NCBI RefSeq assembly: GCF_032108445.1
Contig: NZ_CP134876.1
Coordinates: forward strand, 1,736,001 to 1,800,000
Origin: Micromonospora halotolerans
GTDB lineage: Bacteria; Actinomycetota; Actinomycetes; Mycobacteriales; Micromonosporaceae
Direction of reading: 5' to 3'
DNA length: 64,000 bases
Shown here one piece after another: positions 49,561-57,418 of the stretch; positions within the stretch are counted from its first letter, which is position 1, and every line of letters starts with the position of its first letter. Made by a program: the position numbers and the translations under genes. The notes beneath the pieces were generated by a model that was not told the DNA's origin, did not search any database, and saw only the letters and a program-made list of their open reading frames with translations.

Positions 49561-49941
49561 TCAGTCGCGCGCGGCGGACGGGACCGCGCAGGCCGCGGTG
49601 CCGCCGGGCAGGCGGTGGCGGTTGCGGGCCACCCAGCGGTACGCCGGCCAGGCGGCGGCGCGGACCGGGGGGAACCGGAGACCGGCCCCGGCGGCCCGCC
49701 AGAGCGGGTTGCTGTCGCCGAGCAGCCGGGCGATGGCGTCCGGGCCCGCGGCGCGTACGCCGTCCGCGCCGACCCACTGCACCGCCTCGTCGCACTCGGC
49801 GACGGTCAGGCCGAGCGCGTCGAGGTCGGCGAACTGCCAGGGCAGCACCCGGGCGCGGGTCGGGATCCACCGTTCGATGATCCGCGCGCATTTGCTGCAG
49901 AACGCGCAGTCGCCGTCGTAGACGAAGGTCGACGTCTCCAT
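49561..49941 (-). CDS. DCC1-like thiol-disulfide oxidoreductase (DUF393)
   Basis: A 126-residue protein with the DUF393 start FVYDGDCAFCSKCARIIERW, where CAFC is the redox CxxC of this thioredoxin-like family, then VLPWQFADLDALGLTVAEC and AVQWVGADGVRAAGPDAIARLLG. The real role in cells is unknown for the family. ATG 49941 was chosen as the last start before the DGDCxxC motif. It is convergent with the CBM2-like gene. Confidence 0.9.
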   Translation of the reverse strand: METSTFVYDGDCAFCSKCARIIERWIPTRARVLPWQFADLDALGLTVAECDEAVQWVGADGVRAAGPDAIARLLGDSNPLWRAAGAGLRFPPVRAAAWPAYRWVARNRHRLPGGTAACAVPSAARD

Positions 49942-50008
49942 GTCCCCATCCTGCACCCCGCCGCACCCACTCCGGTGGCCGGTGTCCGGCGGGTCACTTG
50001 CGCTTCGT

Positions 50009-50024
50009 TCGTACGCGTGTTCGA
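50009..50024 (+). promoter_or_regulatory. LexA-type SOS box before the radical SAM gene
   Basis: TCGTACGCGTGTTCGA fits the actinobacterial LexA box TCGAAC-N4-GTTCGA with one mismatch. It ends 1 bp before the ATG at 50025, so LexA binding would block the promoter or start site. Confidence 0.62.
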
Positions 50025-52070
50025 ATGAAGCACATGCGCTGGGACAACCTCTCCGCTCCCCCGGACGAGGGGACTCCCGACGGGGCAGCGCCGGCGGCTC
50101 CACCCCTGCCGCTGGCGCTCCCCGGCGCGATCGCCCGCACCTTCGACACCCCCGGCTTCGCCGGCATGACCTTCTACGAGGTGCGGGCCAAGTCGATCAT
50201 CAATCGGGTGCCGGGCCAGTCCCGCGTCCCGTTCGAGTGGACGATCAACCCCTACCGCGGTTGCTCCCACGCGTGTGTGTACTGCCTCGCGGGCGACACG
50301 CCGATCCTGATGGCCGACGGCCGCACCAGGCTGATCAGCGAGCTGGAGGTCGGCGACCGGATCTACGGCACCGAGCGGCGGGGCGCCTACCGGCACTACG
50401 TGGTCACCACCGTGCGTGCCAAGTGGTCGACGGTGAAGCGGGCCCACCGGGTGACGCTGGAGGACGGCACCACGCTGGTCGCCAGCGGCGACCACCGGTT
50501 CCTCACCGAGCGCGGCTGGAAACACGTGACCGGCAGCATGCGGGGTGGCGGCCGGCGGCCCTACCTGACCACCCACAACCGCCTGCTCGGCACGGGCGGG
50601 TTCGCCTCCGCCCCGAAGCGCTCGGCCGACTACCGGCGGGGCTACCTCTGCGCGCTGGTGCGCGACGCCGACCACCCGGGCAGCCGCTTCCGGCTGGCCA
50701 CGGCCGACGAGGAGGCGCTGGAGCGCGCGGAGCGGTTCCTCGCCGACGCCGGGATCGGCGCGGAGCGGCTGGCCGGCCCGCCGGTCCGCGGCGCCCGCCG
50801 GTCGACGACCCCGATCCGCACCGCCCGCCCCGGCGACGCCGACGCGGTCGCCGGGCTGATCCGTCCCGACGACGAGCCGACCGACGACTGGTGGCTGGGC
50901 TTCCTGGCCGGCGCCTTTGACGCGGCCGGCAGTTGCCGGCGGGGCGTGTTCCGGATCACCGTGGGCGACGACGGGGGCCTGCGCCGGGCGGCCACCGCCC
51001 TGGACCGGTTCGGCTTCCGGTGGGTGCTCGACGACCCGGGCAACCTCAACCGGGCCCGCCAGCTCCGGCTGACCGGCGGCCTGCCGGAGCGGTTGCGCTT
51101 CTTCCACCTGACCGACCCGGCGGTCACCCGCAAGCGTTCGATCGAGGGCATGGCGCTCAAGTGCCGGGCCCGGCTGCGGGTGGCGAGCATCGAGGATCTC
51201 GGGCTGGAGCTCCCGCTGTGGGACATCACCACGGGCACCGGTGACTTCATCGCCAACGGGGTGGTCAGCCACAACTGCTTCGCCCGCAACACGCACACCT
51301 ACCTCGACCTCGACGCCGGCGCGGACTTCGACCGGAAGGTGATCGTCAAGGTCAACGCCGGTGAGCTGGTACGCCGTGAGCTGGCCGCGCCGAAGTGGCG
51401 CGGCGCGCACATCGCCATGGGCACCAACGTGGACTGCTACCAGCGGGCCGAGGGGCGCTACGAGCTGATGCCGCAGATCCTCGCGGCGCTGCGCGACTTC
51501 GCCAACCCGTTCTCGATCCTGACCAAGGGCACCCTGCTGCTGCGGGACCTGCCGCTGCTGCGCCAGGCCGCCGAGGTGACCCGGGTCGGGTTGTCCTACT
51601 CGGTGGGTTTCGTGGACGAGGCGCTGTGGCGGGCCGTCGAGCCGGGCACGCCGAGCCCGCGTCGCCGCCTCGACGCCGTCCGCCGGCTCACCGACGCCGG
51701 CTTCTCGGTCGGGGTGCTCATGGCGCCGGTCCTGCCGGGCCTCAGCGACGACGACGAGTCGATCGACGCGACGGTCGCCGCGGTCGCCGCGTCCGGGGCC
51801 ACCAGCGTCACCCCGCTGCCGCTGCACCTGCGCCCCGGCGCCCGCGAGTGGTACGCGCGCTGGCTGGCCCGTGAGTTCCCGCACCTGGTCCCCCGCTACC
51901 GGCAGCTCTACCAGGCCGGGGCGTACGCGCCGCAGGCCTACCAGCGGGAGGTGACCGCGCGGGTGCGGATGGCGGCCCGCCGGCACGGGCTGCACCGGGG
52001 CGAGGTCGGCGACAACCGGCAGCTGCCCGAGCCGCCCGCACCGGCGGCCGAGCAGCTGTCCCTGCTGTGA
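50025..52070 (+). CDS. Intein-containing Rv2578c-family radical SAM protein
   Basis: The precursor is 681 residues; the spliced enzyme would be 350. N-extein: TFDTPGFAGMTFYEVRAKSIINRVPG and NPYRGCSHACVY; C-extein: CFARNTHTYLDLDAG. They join to the radical SAM motif CSHACVYC, so the intein sits just before the third iron-sulfur cysteine. The rest shows ALRDFANPFSILTKGTLLLRDL and VGVLMAPVLPGLSDDDESIDA. It is related to spore-photoproduct-lyase-type radical SAM proteins. The start is 50025, or 50034 (MRWDNLS, the family opening). A LexA-type box precedes it, which suggests induction by DNA damage. Confidence 0.92.
   Translation: MKHMRWDNLSAPPDEGTPDGAAPAAPPLPLALPGAIARTFDTPGFAGMTFYEVRAKSIINRVPGQSRVPFEWTINPYRGCSHACVYCLAGDTPILMADGRTRLISELEVGDRIYGTERRGAYRHYVVTTVRAKWSTVKRAHRVTLEDGTTLVASGDHRFLTERGWKHVTGSMRGGGRRPYLTTHNRLLGTGGFASAPKRSADYRRGYLCALVRDADHPGSRFRLATADEEALERAERFLADAGIGAERLAGPPVRGARRSTTPIRTARPGDADAVAGLIRPDDEPTDDWWLGFLAGAFDAAGSCRRGVFRITVGDDGGLRRAATALDRFGFRWVLDDPGNLNRARQLRLTGGLPERLRFFHLTDPAVTRKRSIEGMALKCRARLRVASIEDLGLELPLWDITTGTGDFIANGVVSHNCFARNTHTYLDLDAGADFDRKVIVKVNAGELVRRELAAPKWRGAHIAMGTNVDCYQRAEGRYELMPQILAALRDFANPFSILTKGTLLLRDLPLLRQAAEVTRVGLSYSVGFVDEALWRAVEPGTPSPRRRLDAVRRLTDAGFSVGVLMAPVLPGLSDDDESIDATVAAVAASGATSVTPLPLHLRPGAREWYARWLAREFPHLVPRYRQLYQAGAYAPQAYQREVTARVRMAARRHGLHRGEVGDNRQLPEPPAPAAEQLSLL
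50283..51275 (+). mobile_element. Intein with degenerate LAGLIDADG endonuclease
   Basis: 331 residues from Cys-1 (CLAGDTPILMADG, block A) to the terminal His-Asn (GVVSHN, block G), followed by Cys+1 of the host. Block B is ASGDHRFLT. Two LAGLIDADG-like segments are RRGYLCALVRDADH and WWLGFLAGAFDAAGS. In the second the catalytic acidic position is Ala (D-A-A-G), and the first is irregular. Splicing residues are all present, so protein splicing should work, but homing activity is probably lost. Confidence 0.9.
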
Positions 52071-52114
52071 CCGGGAGCGCGGCCGTCCGCCGCCGGCGGG
52101 GTTAGGCTCGGCGA

Positions 52115-52522
52115 ATGCGTTCCGCCCAGCAGATCCTCGCCGACTCCGCCGTGATCGCCGTCGTGGGCGCGTCCCGCGACCCGGGCAAGGCCGCGCACCG
52201 CGTGCCGCTGGAGATGCAGCGGCACGGTTGGCGGATCATCCCGGTGAACCCGACCGTGGACGAGCTGTTCGGCGAGAAGGCGTACCCGTCGCTGGCCGAC
52301 ATCCCGCACCCGGTCGACCTGGTCGACGTGTTCCGCCCGGCCCGCGACGCCGTCGAGGTGGTGCGGCAGGCCGTGGCGATCGGCGCGCCGGCGGTCTGGT
52401 TGCAGCTCGGGATCTTCTCGGCCGAGGCGCGGCGGATCGCCGAGGAGGCGGGGATCGACTACGTCGAGGACCGCTGCCTCATCATCGAGCGGGCCGCCGG
52501 GGGCCTGTCGCGGCGCGGCTGA
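52115..52522 (+). CDS. CoA-binding domain protein
   Basis: A 135-residue Rossmann-fold CoA-binding protein (YccU-like): SAVIAVVGASRDPGKAAHRVPLEMQRHGWRIIPVNPT, LADIPHPVDLVDVFRPA, GAPAVWLQLGIFSAEA and DRCLIIERA. This is the succinyl-CoA synthetase-like nucleotide/CoA domain as a stand-alone. The role is unknown. Its last 41 bp overlap the convergent TetR gene. Confidence 0.92.
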   Translation: MRSAQQILADSAVIAVVGASRDPGKAAHRVPLEMQRHGWRIIPVNPTVDELFGEKAYPSLADIPHPVDLVDVFRPARDAVEVVRQAVAIGAPAVWLQLGIFSAEARRIAEEAGIDYVEDRCLIIERAAGGLSRRG

Positions 52523-53135
52523 CGTCGGCCCCGGCCGGAGGACGATCAGCCTCTGGGCCGAAGAGCAGGTCGAGCTGGGTGTCGAGGGCGGCCAGCGCGG
52601 TTTCCGGCGGGTAGTGCCCGCCGAGCAGGTAGATGCCGAGGCCCTCCATCACGGCGAGCAACCCGACCGCGGCCCGCTCCGGGTCCACCCCGGGGTGGGC
52701 TCCGGCCCGGATCTGGCCGGCGACGAACCCGAGCAGGGCGGCCGTCTCGTCGTGCAGCGCGGCGGCGACGGCGGGGCGTACGGCGGTGTAGGCCAGGAAC
52801 GCGAGCGCGACCCGGCCGTCGGCGCGGCGCTCCTCGTCCAGCGGCAGCAGCTCGGCCAGCATGGTCCGCAGCAGGGCCCGGGGTGCCGGCGTCGCGCCGA
52901 GCGCCCCGATGGCGCGGGTCACCCGGCTCTCGTTGCGCTCCCGGACCACGGCGAGCGCGAAGGTCATCATCTCGTCCCGGGTGCGGAAGTAGTGCTGCAC
53001 CATCCCGGCGCTGACCCCGGCCGCGGCGGCCACGTGCCGGAGGCTGACGGCCTCCAGACCCTGTTCGGCCGCGACCCGCATGAGCGCGTCCGCGATCAGC
53101 GCCCGGCGCTCCCGGTGGTCGACCCGCTTCGGCAT
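52482..53135 (-). CDS. TetR family transcriptional repressor
   Basis: A 217-residue regulator. The N-terminal helix-turn-helix reads VDHRERRALIADALMRVAAEQGLEAVSLRHVAAAAGVSAGMVQHYFRTRDEMM (recognition helix near VSAGMVQHYF). The effector domain includes LDEERRADGRVALAFLAYTAVRPAVAAALHDET and GVDPERAAVGLLAVMEGLGIYLL, as in the BetI/AcrR-type C-terminal domain. It is divergent from the gene at 53225, with a 28-bp palindrome in between that is probably its operator. Confidence 0.93.
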   Translation of the reverse strand: MPKRVDHRERRALIADALMRVAAEQGLEAVSLRHVAAAAGVSAGMVQHYFRTRDEMMTFALAVVRERNESRVTRAIGALGATPAPRALLRTMLAELLPLDEERRADGRVALAFLAYTAVRPAVAAALHDETAALLGFVAGQIRAGAHPGVDPERAAVGLLAVMEGLGIYLLGGHYPPETALAALDTQLDLLFGPEADRPPAGADVSRAATGPRRPAR

Positions 53136-53182
53136 CCCCCCATGCTTTCACAGTACGACTGCATTGACACGCCGCCCGCGAG

Positions 53183-53210
53183 CGTTTACGTTGCAACTGC
53201 AATGTAAACG
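53183..53210. promoter_or_regulatory. 28-bp palindromic operator for the TetR regulator
   Basis: CGTTTACGTTGCA, AC, TGCAATGTAAACG: the arms match at 12 of 13 positions. It lies in the 89-bp gap between the TetR gene and its divergent target, 15 bp before the target ATG, and is of typical TetR-operator length. Confidence 0.75.
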
Positions 53211-53224
53211 GAAGGTGGCGGGGG

Positions 53225-53908
53225 ATGGCACAGATCGACGTGGTCCGGCTGGCCCGCCGGGCGGTCGCGTACGAGTGGGGCATGTGGCGCAGCCTGGCCC
53301 GGTGGGTCCTGCGGCGGCCCCACCCGGTGGCGCCGGGCGGGGAGACGTTCGCCTACGTCGGCGTGGTGCAGCCGATCCTCGGCGTGTTCATCGCGCTGTC
53401 GGCCCTCGAGATCCCGGTCCTCGACCTGATCCTCCGGCACACCGTCGGCTGGCCGACGGTCCGGCAGGCGTTCATCGTGCTCGGCGTCTGGGGCGTGCTG
53501 TGGATGGTCGGCCTGCTCGCCAGCCTCCGGATCCACCCGCACGTCGTCGATGACACCGGCCTGCGGATCCGCAACGGCATCTCCCTCGACGTGCTGGTCC
53601 CGTGGGCCGCCGTCGACCGGGTGGAGGCGCGCTACCGGTCGCTGCCGTCCAGCCGCGGGGTGCAGTACGACCCGGAGGACCCGGCGGTGCTGAACCTTGG
53701 CGTCGGCAGCCAGACCGCGATCGACGTGGTGCTGCGGGAGCCGCTGTCGGTGCGCCTGCCGAAGGGACCGAGCGAGCCGGTCCGGGAGATCCGGCTGTAC
53801 GCCGACGACCCGAAGGCCCTGGTCGCCCGGGCCCGCCGGCACCTGCCCGCCACGGGCACGACGGCGCCTCAATCCCCCGGTAGCTCCGGCTCCCGCCTGC
53901 CGCGTTAA
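53225..53908 (+). CDS. Membrane protein, probable TetR target
   Basis: A 227-residue protein with a cytoplasmic N-terminus (ARRAVAYEWGMWRSLARWVL), two membrane helices (YVGVVQPILGVFIALSALEIPVLDLIL and VRQAFIVLGVWGVLWMVGLLASL, about 46-107), then a PH-like cytoplasmic domain (DDTGLRIRNGISLDVLVPWAAVDRVEAR... and LNLGVGSQTAIDVVLREPLSVRLPKG). The target of this fold is unknown. ATG 53225 follows GGAAGG. The palindrome right upstream suggests repression by the divergent TetR protein. Confidence 0.78.
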   Translation: MAQIDVVRLARRAVAYEWGMWRSLARWVLRRPHPVAPGGETFAYVGVVQPILGVFIALSALEIPVLDLILRHTVGWPTVRQAFIVLGVWGVLWMVGLLASLRIHPHVVDDTGLRIRNGISLDVLVPWAAVDRVEARYRSLPSSRGVQYDPEDPAVLNLGVGSQTAIDVVLREPLSVRLPKGPSEPVREIRLYADDPKALVARARRHLPATGTTAPQSPGSSGSRLPR

Positions 53909-53959
53909 AAAGGGTCCCTTTCTCTACGCCAGGCGTTAAGAAGGGGCCCCTCCTTAACG
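53909..53959. terminator. Bidirectional GGGCCC-type hairpins between convergent genes
   Basis: Two palindromes: AAAGGGTCCCTTT at 53909-53922 and the 24-bp GTTAAGAAGGGG / CCCCTCCTTAAC at 53936-53959 (one mismatch). They fill the gap between the membrane-protein stop and the acyl-CoA dehydrogenase stop and belong to the family of GGGCCC-centred repeats also seen at 34646. Confidence 0.78.
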
Positions 53960-53961
53960 GC

Positions 53962-55158
53962 TCAGAGCTTGTACTCCTTCAGCAGGCCGCGGCTGATGAT
54001 CGTCTTCTGGATCTCCGAGGTGCCCTCGCCGATCAGCAGGAAGGGCGCTTCCCGCATGAGCCGCTCGATCTCGTACTCCTTGGAGTAGCCGTAGCCGCCG
54101 TGGATGCGGAACGCCTCCTGGACGACCTCGGCGCAGTACTCCGAGGCGAGCAGCTTGGCCATCCCGGCCTCGACGTCGTTGCGCTGGCCGGCGTCCTTGA
54201 GCCGGGCCGCGTTGACCATGAGGGCGTGGGCGGCCTCGATCTTCGTGCCCATCTCGGCGAGCTTGAACGCGACGGCCTGGTGCTTGGCCAGGGGCTGGCC
54301 GAAGGTGCGGCGCTGCTGGGCGTACGCGACGGCCAGCTCGAAGGCGCGGATGGAGATGCCGCAGGCGCGGGCCGCCACGTTGACCCGGCCGACCTCGATG
54401 CCGTCCATCATCTGGTAGAAGCCGCGGCCGACCTTCTCCTCGCCGCCGAGCACCGCCGAGGCGGGGACGGTGACGCCGTCGAGCACCATCTCGGTGGTCT
54501 CGACGCCCTTGTAACCCATCTTGTCGATCTTGCCGGGGATGGTCAGCCCGGGGGCGGTCTCGCCGAAGCCGGGCTCCTTCTCCAGCAGGAAGGTGCTCAT
54601 GTTGCCGTAGACCGAGTCGGCCCCGGTGTCGGTCTTGACCAGGGTGGCGACCACCGAGGAGTACGCGCCGTTGGTCAGCCACATCTTCTGGCCGTTGAGC
54701 ACGTAGTTGTCGCCGTCGCGGACCGCCTTCGACTTGATCGCCGAGACGTCGGAGCCGCACTCGGGCTCAGACATCGAGAAGGCGCCGCGCACCTCGCCGG
54801 TGGCCATCCGGGGCAGCAGCCGGGCCTTCTGGTCGGCCGAACCGTGCTGGGAGATCAGGTACGCCACGATGAAGTGGGTGTTGACGATGCCGGAGATGGA
54901 CATCCAGCCCCGGGACAGCTCCTCGACCACGAGGGCGTAGGTCAGCAGGGACTCGCCGAGACCCCCGTACTCCTCGTCGATGGTCAGGCCGAACAGCCCC
55001 ATCTCGCGCATCCCGTCGAGGATGTCGGTGGGGTACTCGTCGGCGTGCTCCAGCCGCTGGGCGTGCGGGATGATCTCCTTGTCGGCGAACTCCCGGACGG
55101 TTTCCAGGATCGACCGCTGCACGTCGGTCAGGCCGGGCGTCTGGGCGAGTCGGGCCAT
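53962..55158 (-). CDS. Acyl-CoA dehydrogenase
   Basis: A 398-residue flavoprotein. It has GLFGLTIDEEYGGLGESLLTYALVVEELSR, GAFSMSEPECGSDVSAIKSKA (flavin/substrate region), the FAD-binding RRTFGQPLAKHQAVAFKLAEM, HGGYGYSKEYEIERLMREAPFLLIGEGTSEIQKTII (the catalytic glutamate is the E of IGEGTSEIQ or the paired region). The sequence is close to those in actinomycete ethylmalonyl-CoA gene sets (methylsuccinyl-CoA dehydrogenase-like) but the exact substrate needs more than sequence. It stands alone, convergent with the TetR target. Confidence 0.95.
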   Translation of the reverse strand: MARLAQTPGLTDVQRSILETVREFADKEIIPHAQRLEHADEYPTDILDGMREMGLFGLTIDEEYGGLGESLLTYALVVEELSRGWMSISGIVNTHFIVAYLISQHGSADQKARLLPRMATGEVRGAFSMSEPECGSDVSAIKSKAVRDGDNYVLNGQKMWLTNGAYSSVVATLVKTDTGADSVYGNMSTFLLEKEPGFGETAPGLTIPGKIDKMGYKGVETTEMVLDGVTVPASAVLGGEEKVGRGFYQMMDGIEVGRVNVAARACGISIRAFELAVAYAQQRRTFGQPLAKHQAVAFKLAEMGTKIEAAHALMVNAARLKDAGQRNDVEAGMAKLLASEYCAEVVQEAFRIHGGYGYSKEYEIERLMREAPFLLIGEGTSEIQKTIISRGLLKEYKL

Positions 55159-55338
55159 CTCAGCCTCCGGGGGATCGGCGCATTACTCGTGGGTAACTGA
55201 ACGCTGGGTCAGTATCGGCCCCGGGACCGGCGGAGCCAAGGTGACCAGTCCACACAACCGCTGTGAAAAGGTTCACCGCTGCGGGTAGCGTCCGCAAGAG
55301 AGAAGGCCGTCGACCTGCGACGAAGGGCGAGGAGGGAC

Positions 55339-55773
55339 GTGAGCCAACCACCTGGTGAGCCCGACCAGCCACCGTCGCCGTACGAGCCGCCGGCCTACGG
55401 CCAGCCGTACGGGGACCCGCAGCAGCAGCCGCACTGGGGGCATCAGCCACCCGGGGGTGGCCAGCCGCCCTATGCCCCGCAACCCCCGTACGGCCAGTAC
55501 GGGCCACCCGGCCCCGGCCCGCAGCCGCGCGGCGGCGGGCCGAACGTGCTCGCCATCCTGTCGCTGGTCTTTGCCTTCGTCTTCGCCCCGGCCGGCATCG
55601 TCTGCGGCCACCTGGCCAAGCGGCAGATCCGGCGGACCGGCGAGGAGGGCGACCAGCTCGCCACCTGGGGGCTGATCCTCAGCTACATCTTCACCGCGAT
55701 CGGCCTGCTGGTCTGCTGCGGCTGGATCGGCCTGGCCATCTGGGCCAACTCGGACAACGGCAACACCTACTGA
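55339..55773 (+). CDS. Proline-rich DUF4190 membrane protein (paralogue 1)
   Basis: A 144-residue protein. Residues 1-70 are Pro/Gln/Gly/Tyr-rich (YGQPYGDPQQQPHW, PPYGQYGPP). The C-terminal half is DUF4190: NVLAILSLVFAFVFAPAGIVCGHLAKRQIRRTGEEGDQLATWGLILSYIFTAIGLLVCC, with two membrane helices and the basic KRQIRRTGE loop. It starts at GTG 55339 (GGAGGG upstream). A second gene of the same plan is at 56799, and the SDR gene lies between them on the other strand. Confidence 0.88.
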   Translation: MSQPPGEPDQPPSPYEPPAYGQPYGDPQQQPHWGHQPPGGGQPPYAPQPPYGQYGPPGPGPQPRGGGPNVLAILSLVFAFVFAPAGIVCGHLAKRQIRRTGEEGDQLATWGLILSYIFTAIGLLVCCGWIGLAIWANSDNGNTY

Positions 55774-55793
55774 CCCTCAGCACCCGCTGACGG

Positions 55794-56549
55794 TCAGCGG
55801 AACTCGGCCTCCCGGACGCTGTTGCCGCCGTCGACCACCAGCATCTGCCCGGTGATGTAGGAGGCGGCCGGCGAGCAGAGGAAGGCGATGGCCGCCGCCA
55901 CCTCGTCCGGCGTGCCGGGACGCCCGACCGGGGTGCCGAGGCCCTGCTTGATCTCGACCATGGTGGACGCCGCGGTGTGGATGATGCCCGGCGCCACCGC
56001 GTTCACGGTCACCCCGTCGGCGATCATCTCCATGGCCAGCGCCCGGGTCAGCCCGACCACGCCGGCCTTCGCCGCCGCGTAGGCGGCCTCGGTGGGCAGC
56101 GCGTTGACCGGCCCGGCGGTGGCCGCCAGGTTGACGATCCGCCCCCAGCCCCGCTCGGCCATCCCGCTGATGAACGCGCGGCTGCACAGGAACGCCGTGG
56201 TCAGGTTGCGGTCGATCTCGCCGCGCCACTCGTCGTAGGTCAGCTGGGCCACCGGCCGCAGCACCTCCGGGCTGGCCCGGCTGGCCAGGCCGGCGTTGTT
56301 GACCAGCACCTCGACGTCGCCGAGCTGCTCGGCCACCGCGTCGGCGAGCGCGCCCACCTCGGACTCGTCGGTGAGGTCCGCGACGAAGCCGGTGACACCC
56401 AGCTCGCCGGCCCGGTCGTGGATCCGTCGGGTGGTGGAGACGATCGCCACCCGCGCGCCCAGGTCGGCGAGGCGGCGCGCCGTCGCGTACCCGATGCCGT
56501 CCGGACTGCCCGCGCCGGTGACCAGCGCGACGCGGCCGTCCAGGCGCAT
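55794..56549 (-). CDS. SDR family oxidoreductase
   Basis: A 251-residue short-chain dehydrogenase of the classical FabG-like type: [21 protein letters not shown] (cofactor loop with an inserted PD), [16 protein letters not shown], and the Ser/Tyr/Lys catalytic set in [21 protein letters not shown]. It ends with [19 protein letters not shown] 56549 was chosen because GGAGG is 12 bp upstream and the family fold starts there. The substrate is unknown. Confidence 0.93.
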   Translation of the reverse strand: MRLDGRVALVTGAGSPDGIGYATARRLADLGARVAIVSTTRRIHDRAGELGVTGFVADLTDESEVGALADAVAEQLGDVEVLVNNAGLASRASPEVLRPVAQLTYDEWRGEIDRNLTTAFLCSRAFISGMAERGWGRIVNLAATAGPVNALPTEAAYAAAKAGVVGLTRALAMEMIADGVTVNAVAPGIIHTAASTMVEIKQGLGTPVGRPGTPDEVAAAIAFLCSPAASYITGQMLVVDGGNSVREAEFR

Positions 56550-56798
56550 GGTGGCCGGTTCCTCCAGCGGTGCCGGCTGGTCCTGGTCGGCGGAGCCCGC
56601 CGGGGCGCCGCCGCGGGGCCGGCGCACCAGGCCCGGCCGGCTGACGTCCCGTCGAGACCGACCACCGCGCGCGTCAAGTGCCATGCCGCGATCCTGCCCG
56701 CTGTGGACGTTCCGGGCAACGCGGCACCCGGAAAGGGGTCCCTGCGACTTGCCCGCCGGTGGCTACCCTGACCGCACCACGTCCATGGAGATGATCTG

Positions 56799-57362
56799 AT
56801 GACCTATTCCCCACCGCCCGGTGGCTGGCACGACCCGTCGGCGGCCGGGCCACAGTCGAGCCCGCCGGTCGACCCGACACTGCCGATGGCCGGCAACCCC
56901 ATCCCGACCCAGCCGACCTCGGCGGACCCGTACGCGCCCGCCGACCCGTACGCCGGCATGAAGTCCGGTGACCCGTACGCCGCGCCCGGCTACCCGCCGC
57001 CCGGCAACCCGTACGCCGCGCCCGGCTACCCGCCGCCCGGCGACCCGTACGCGGCGGCCGGTTACCCGCCGCCGGCCTACCCCGGCTACGCGCCCCCGTC
57101 CAGCAAGACGAACACCCTGGCCATCGTGGCGCTGGTGCTCTCGCTGGTCGGCTTCACCTCCTGCATCACCGCCCCGGTCGGCGCCATCATGGGCCACGTG
57201 GCCCGGAAGCAGATCCGGCAGACCGGCGAGCAGGGCGAGGGCATGGCGAAGGCCGCCATCATCGTGGGCTGGATCCTCACCGCCCTGCTGGTGCTGCTGA
57301 TCATCTTCTACGTCGTAATGATCATCATCGCCATCAACTCGGACAACTCCGGCAGCTACTGA
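56799..57362 (+). CDS. Proline-rich DUF4190 membrane protein (paralogue 2)
   Basis: A 187-residue paralogue of the product of 55339. Residues 1-98 are Pro/Tyr/Gly/Ala-rich with three tandem copies of a 12-residue unit (DPYAAPGYPPPG), encoded by three 36-bp repeats at 56970-57077. The C-terminal DUF4190 domain (TNTLAIVALVLSLVGFTSCI, GHVARKQIRQTGEQGEGMA, then a second helix) has the same layout. It starts at ATG 56799 and is followed by a strong hairpin. Confidence 0.88.
   Translation: MTYSPPPGGWHDPSAAGPQSSPPVDPTLPMAGNPIPTQPTSADPYAPADPYAGMKSGDPYAAPGYPPPGNPYAAPGYPPPGDPYAAAGYPPPAYPGYAPPSSKTNTLAIVALVLSLVGFTSCITAPVGAIMGHVARKQIRQTGEQGEGMAKAAIIVGWILTALLVLLIIFYVVMIIIAINSDNSGSY
56970..57077 (+). repeat. 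Three 36-bp tandem repeats in DUF4190 gene
   Basis: Units at 56970-57005, 57006-57041 and 57042-57077, each encoding D/N-PYAAPGYPPPG-type residues. The first two are near identical and the third has diverged. Confidence 0.85.
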
Positions 57363-57366
57363 CGCG

Positions 57367-57400
57367 GACGGGCCGCCCCGGTCGTCCGGGGCGGCCCGTC
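57367..57400. terminator. Bidirectional terminator between DUF4190 and CitE-like genes
   Basis: A perfect 15-bp stem (GACGGGCCGCCCCGG) with a 4-nt loop (TCGT), 5 bp after the DUF4190 stop and 19 bp before the convergent lyase stop. Confidence 0.88.
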
Positions 57401-57418
57401 GCGGTCAACGGCTCGCGG

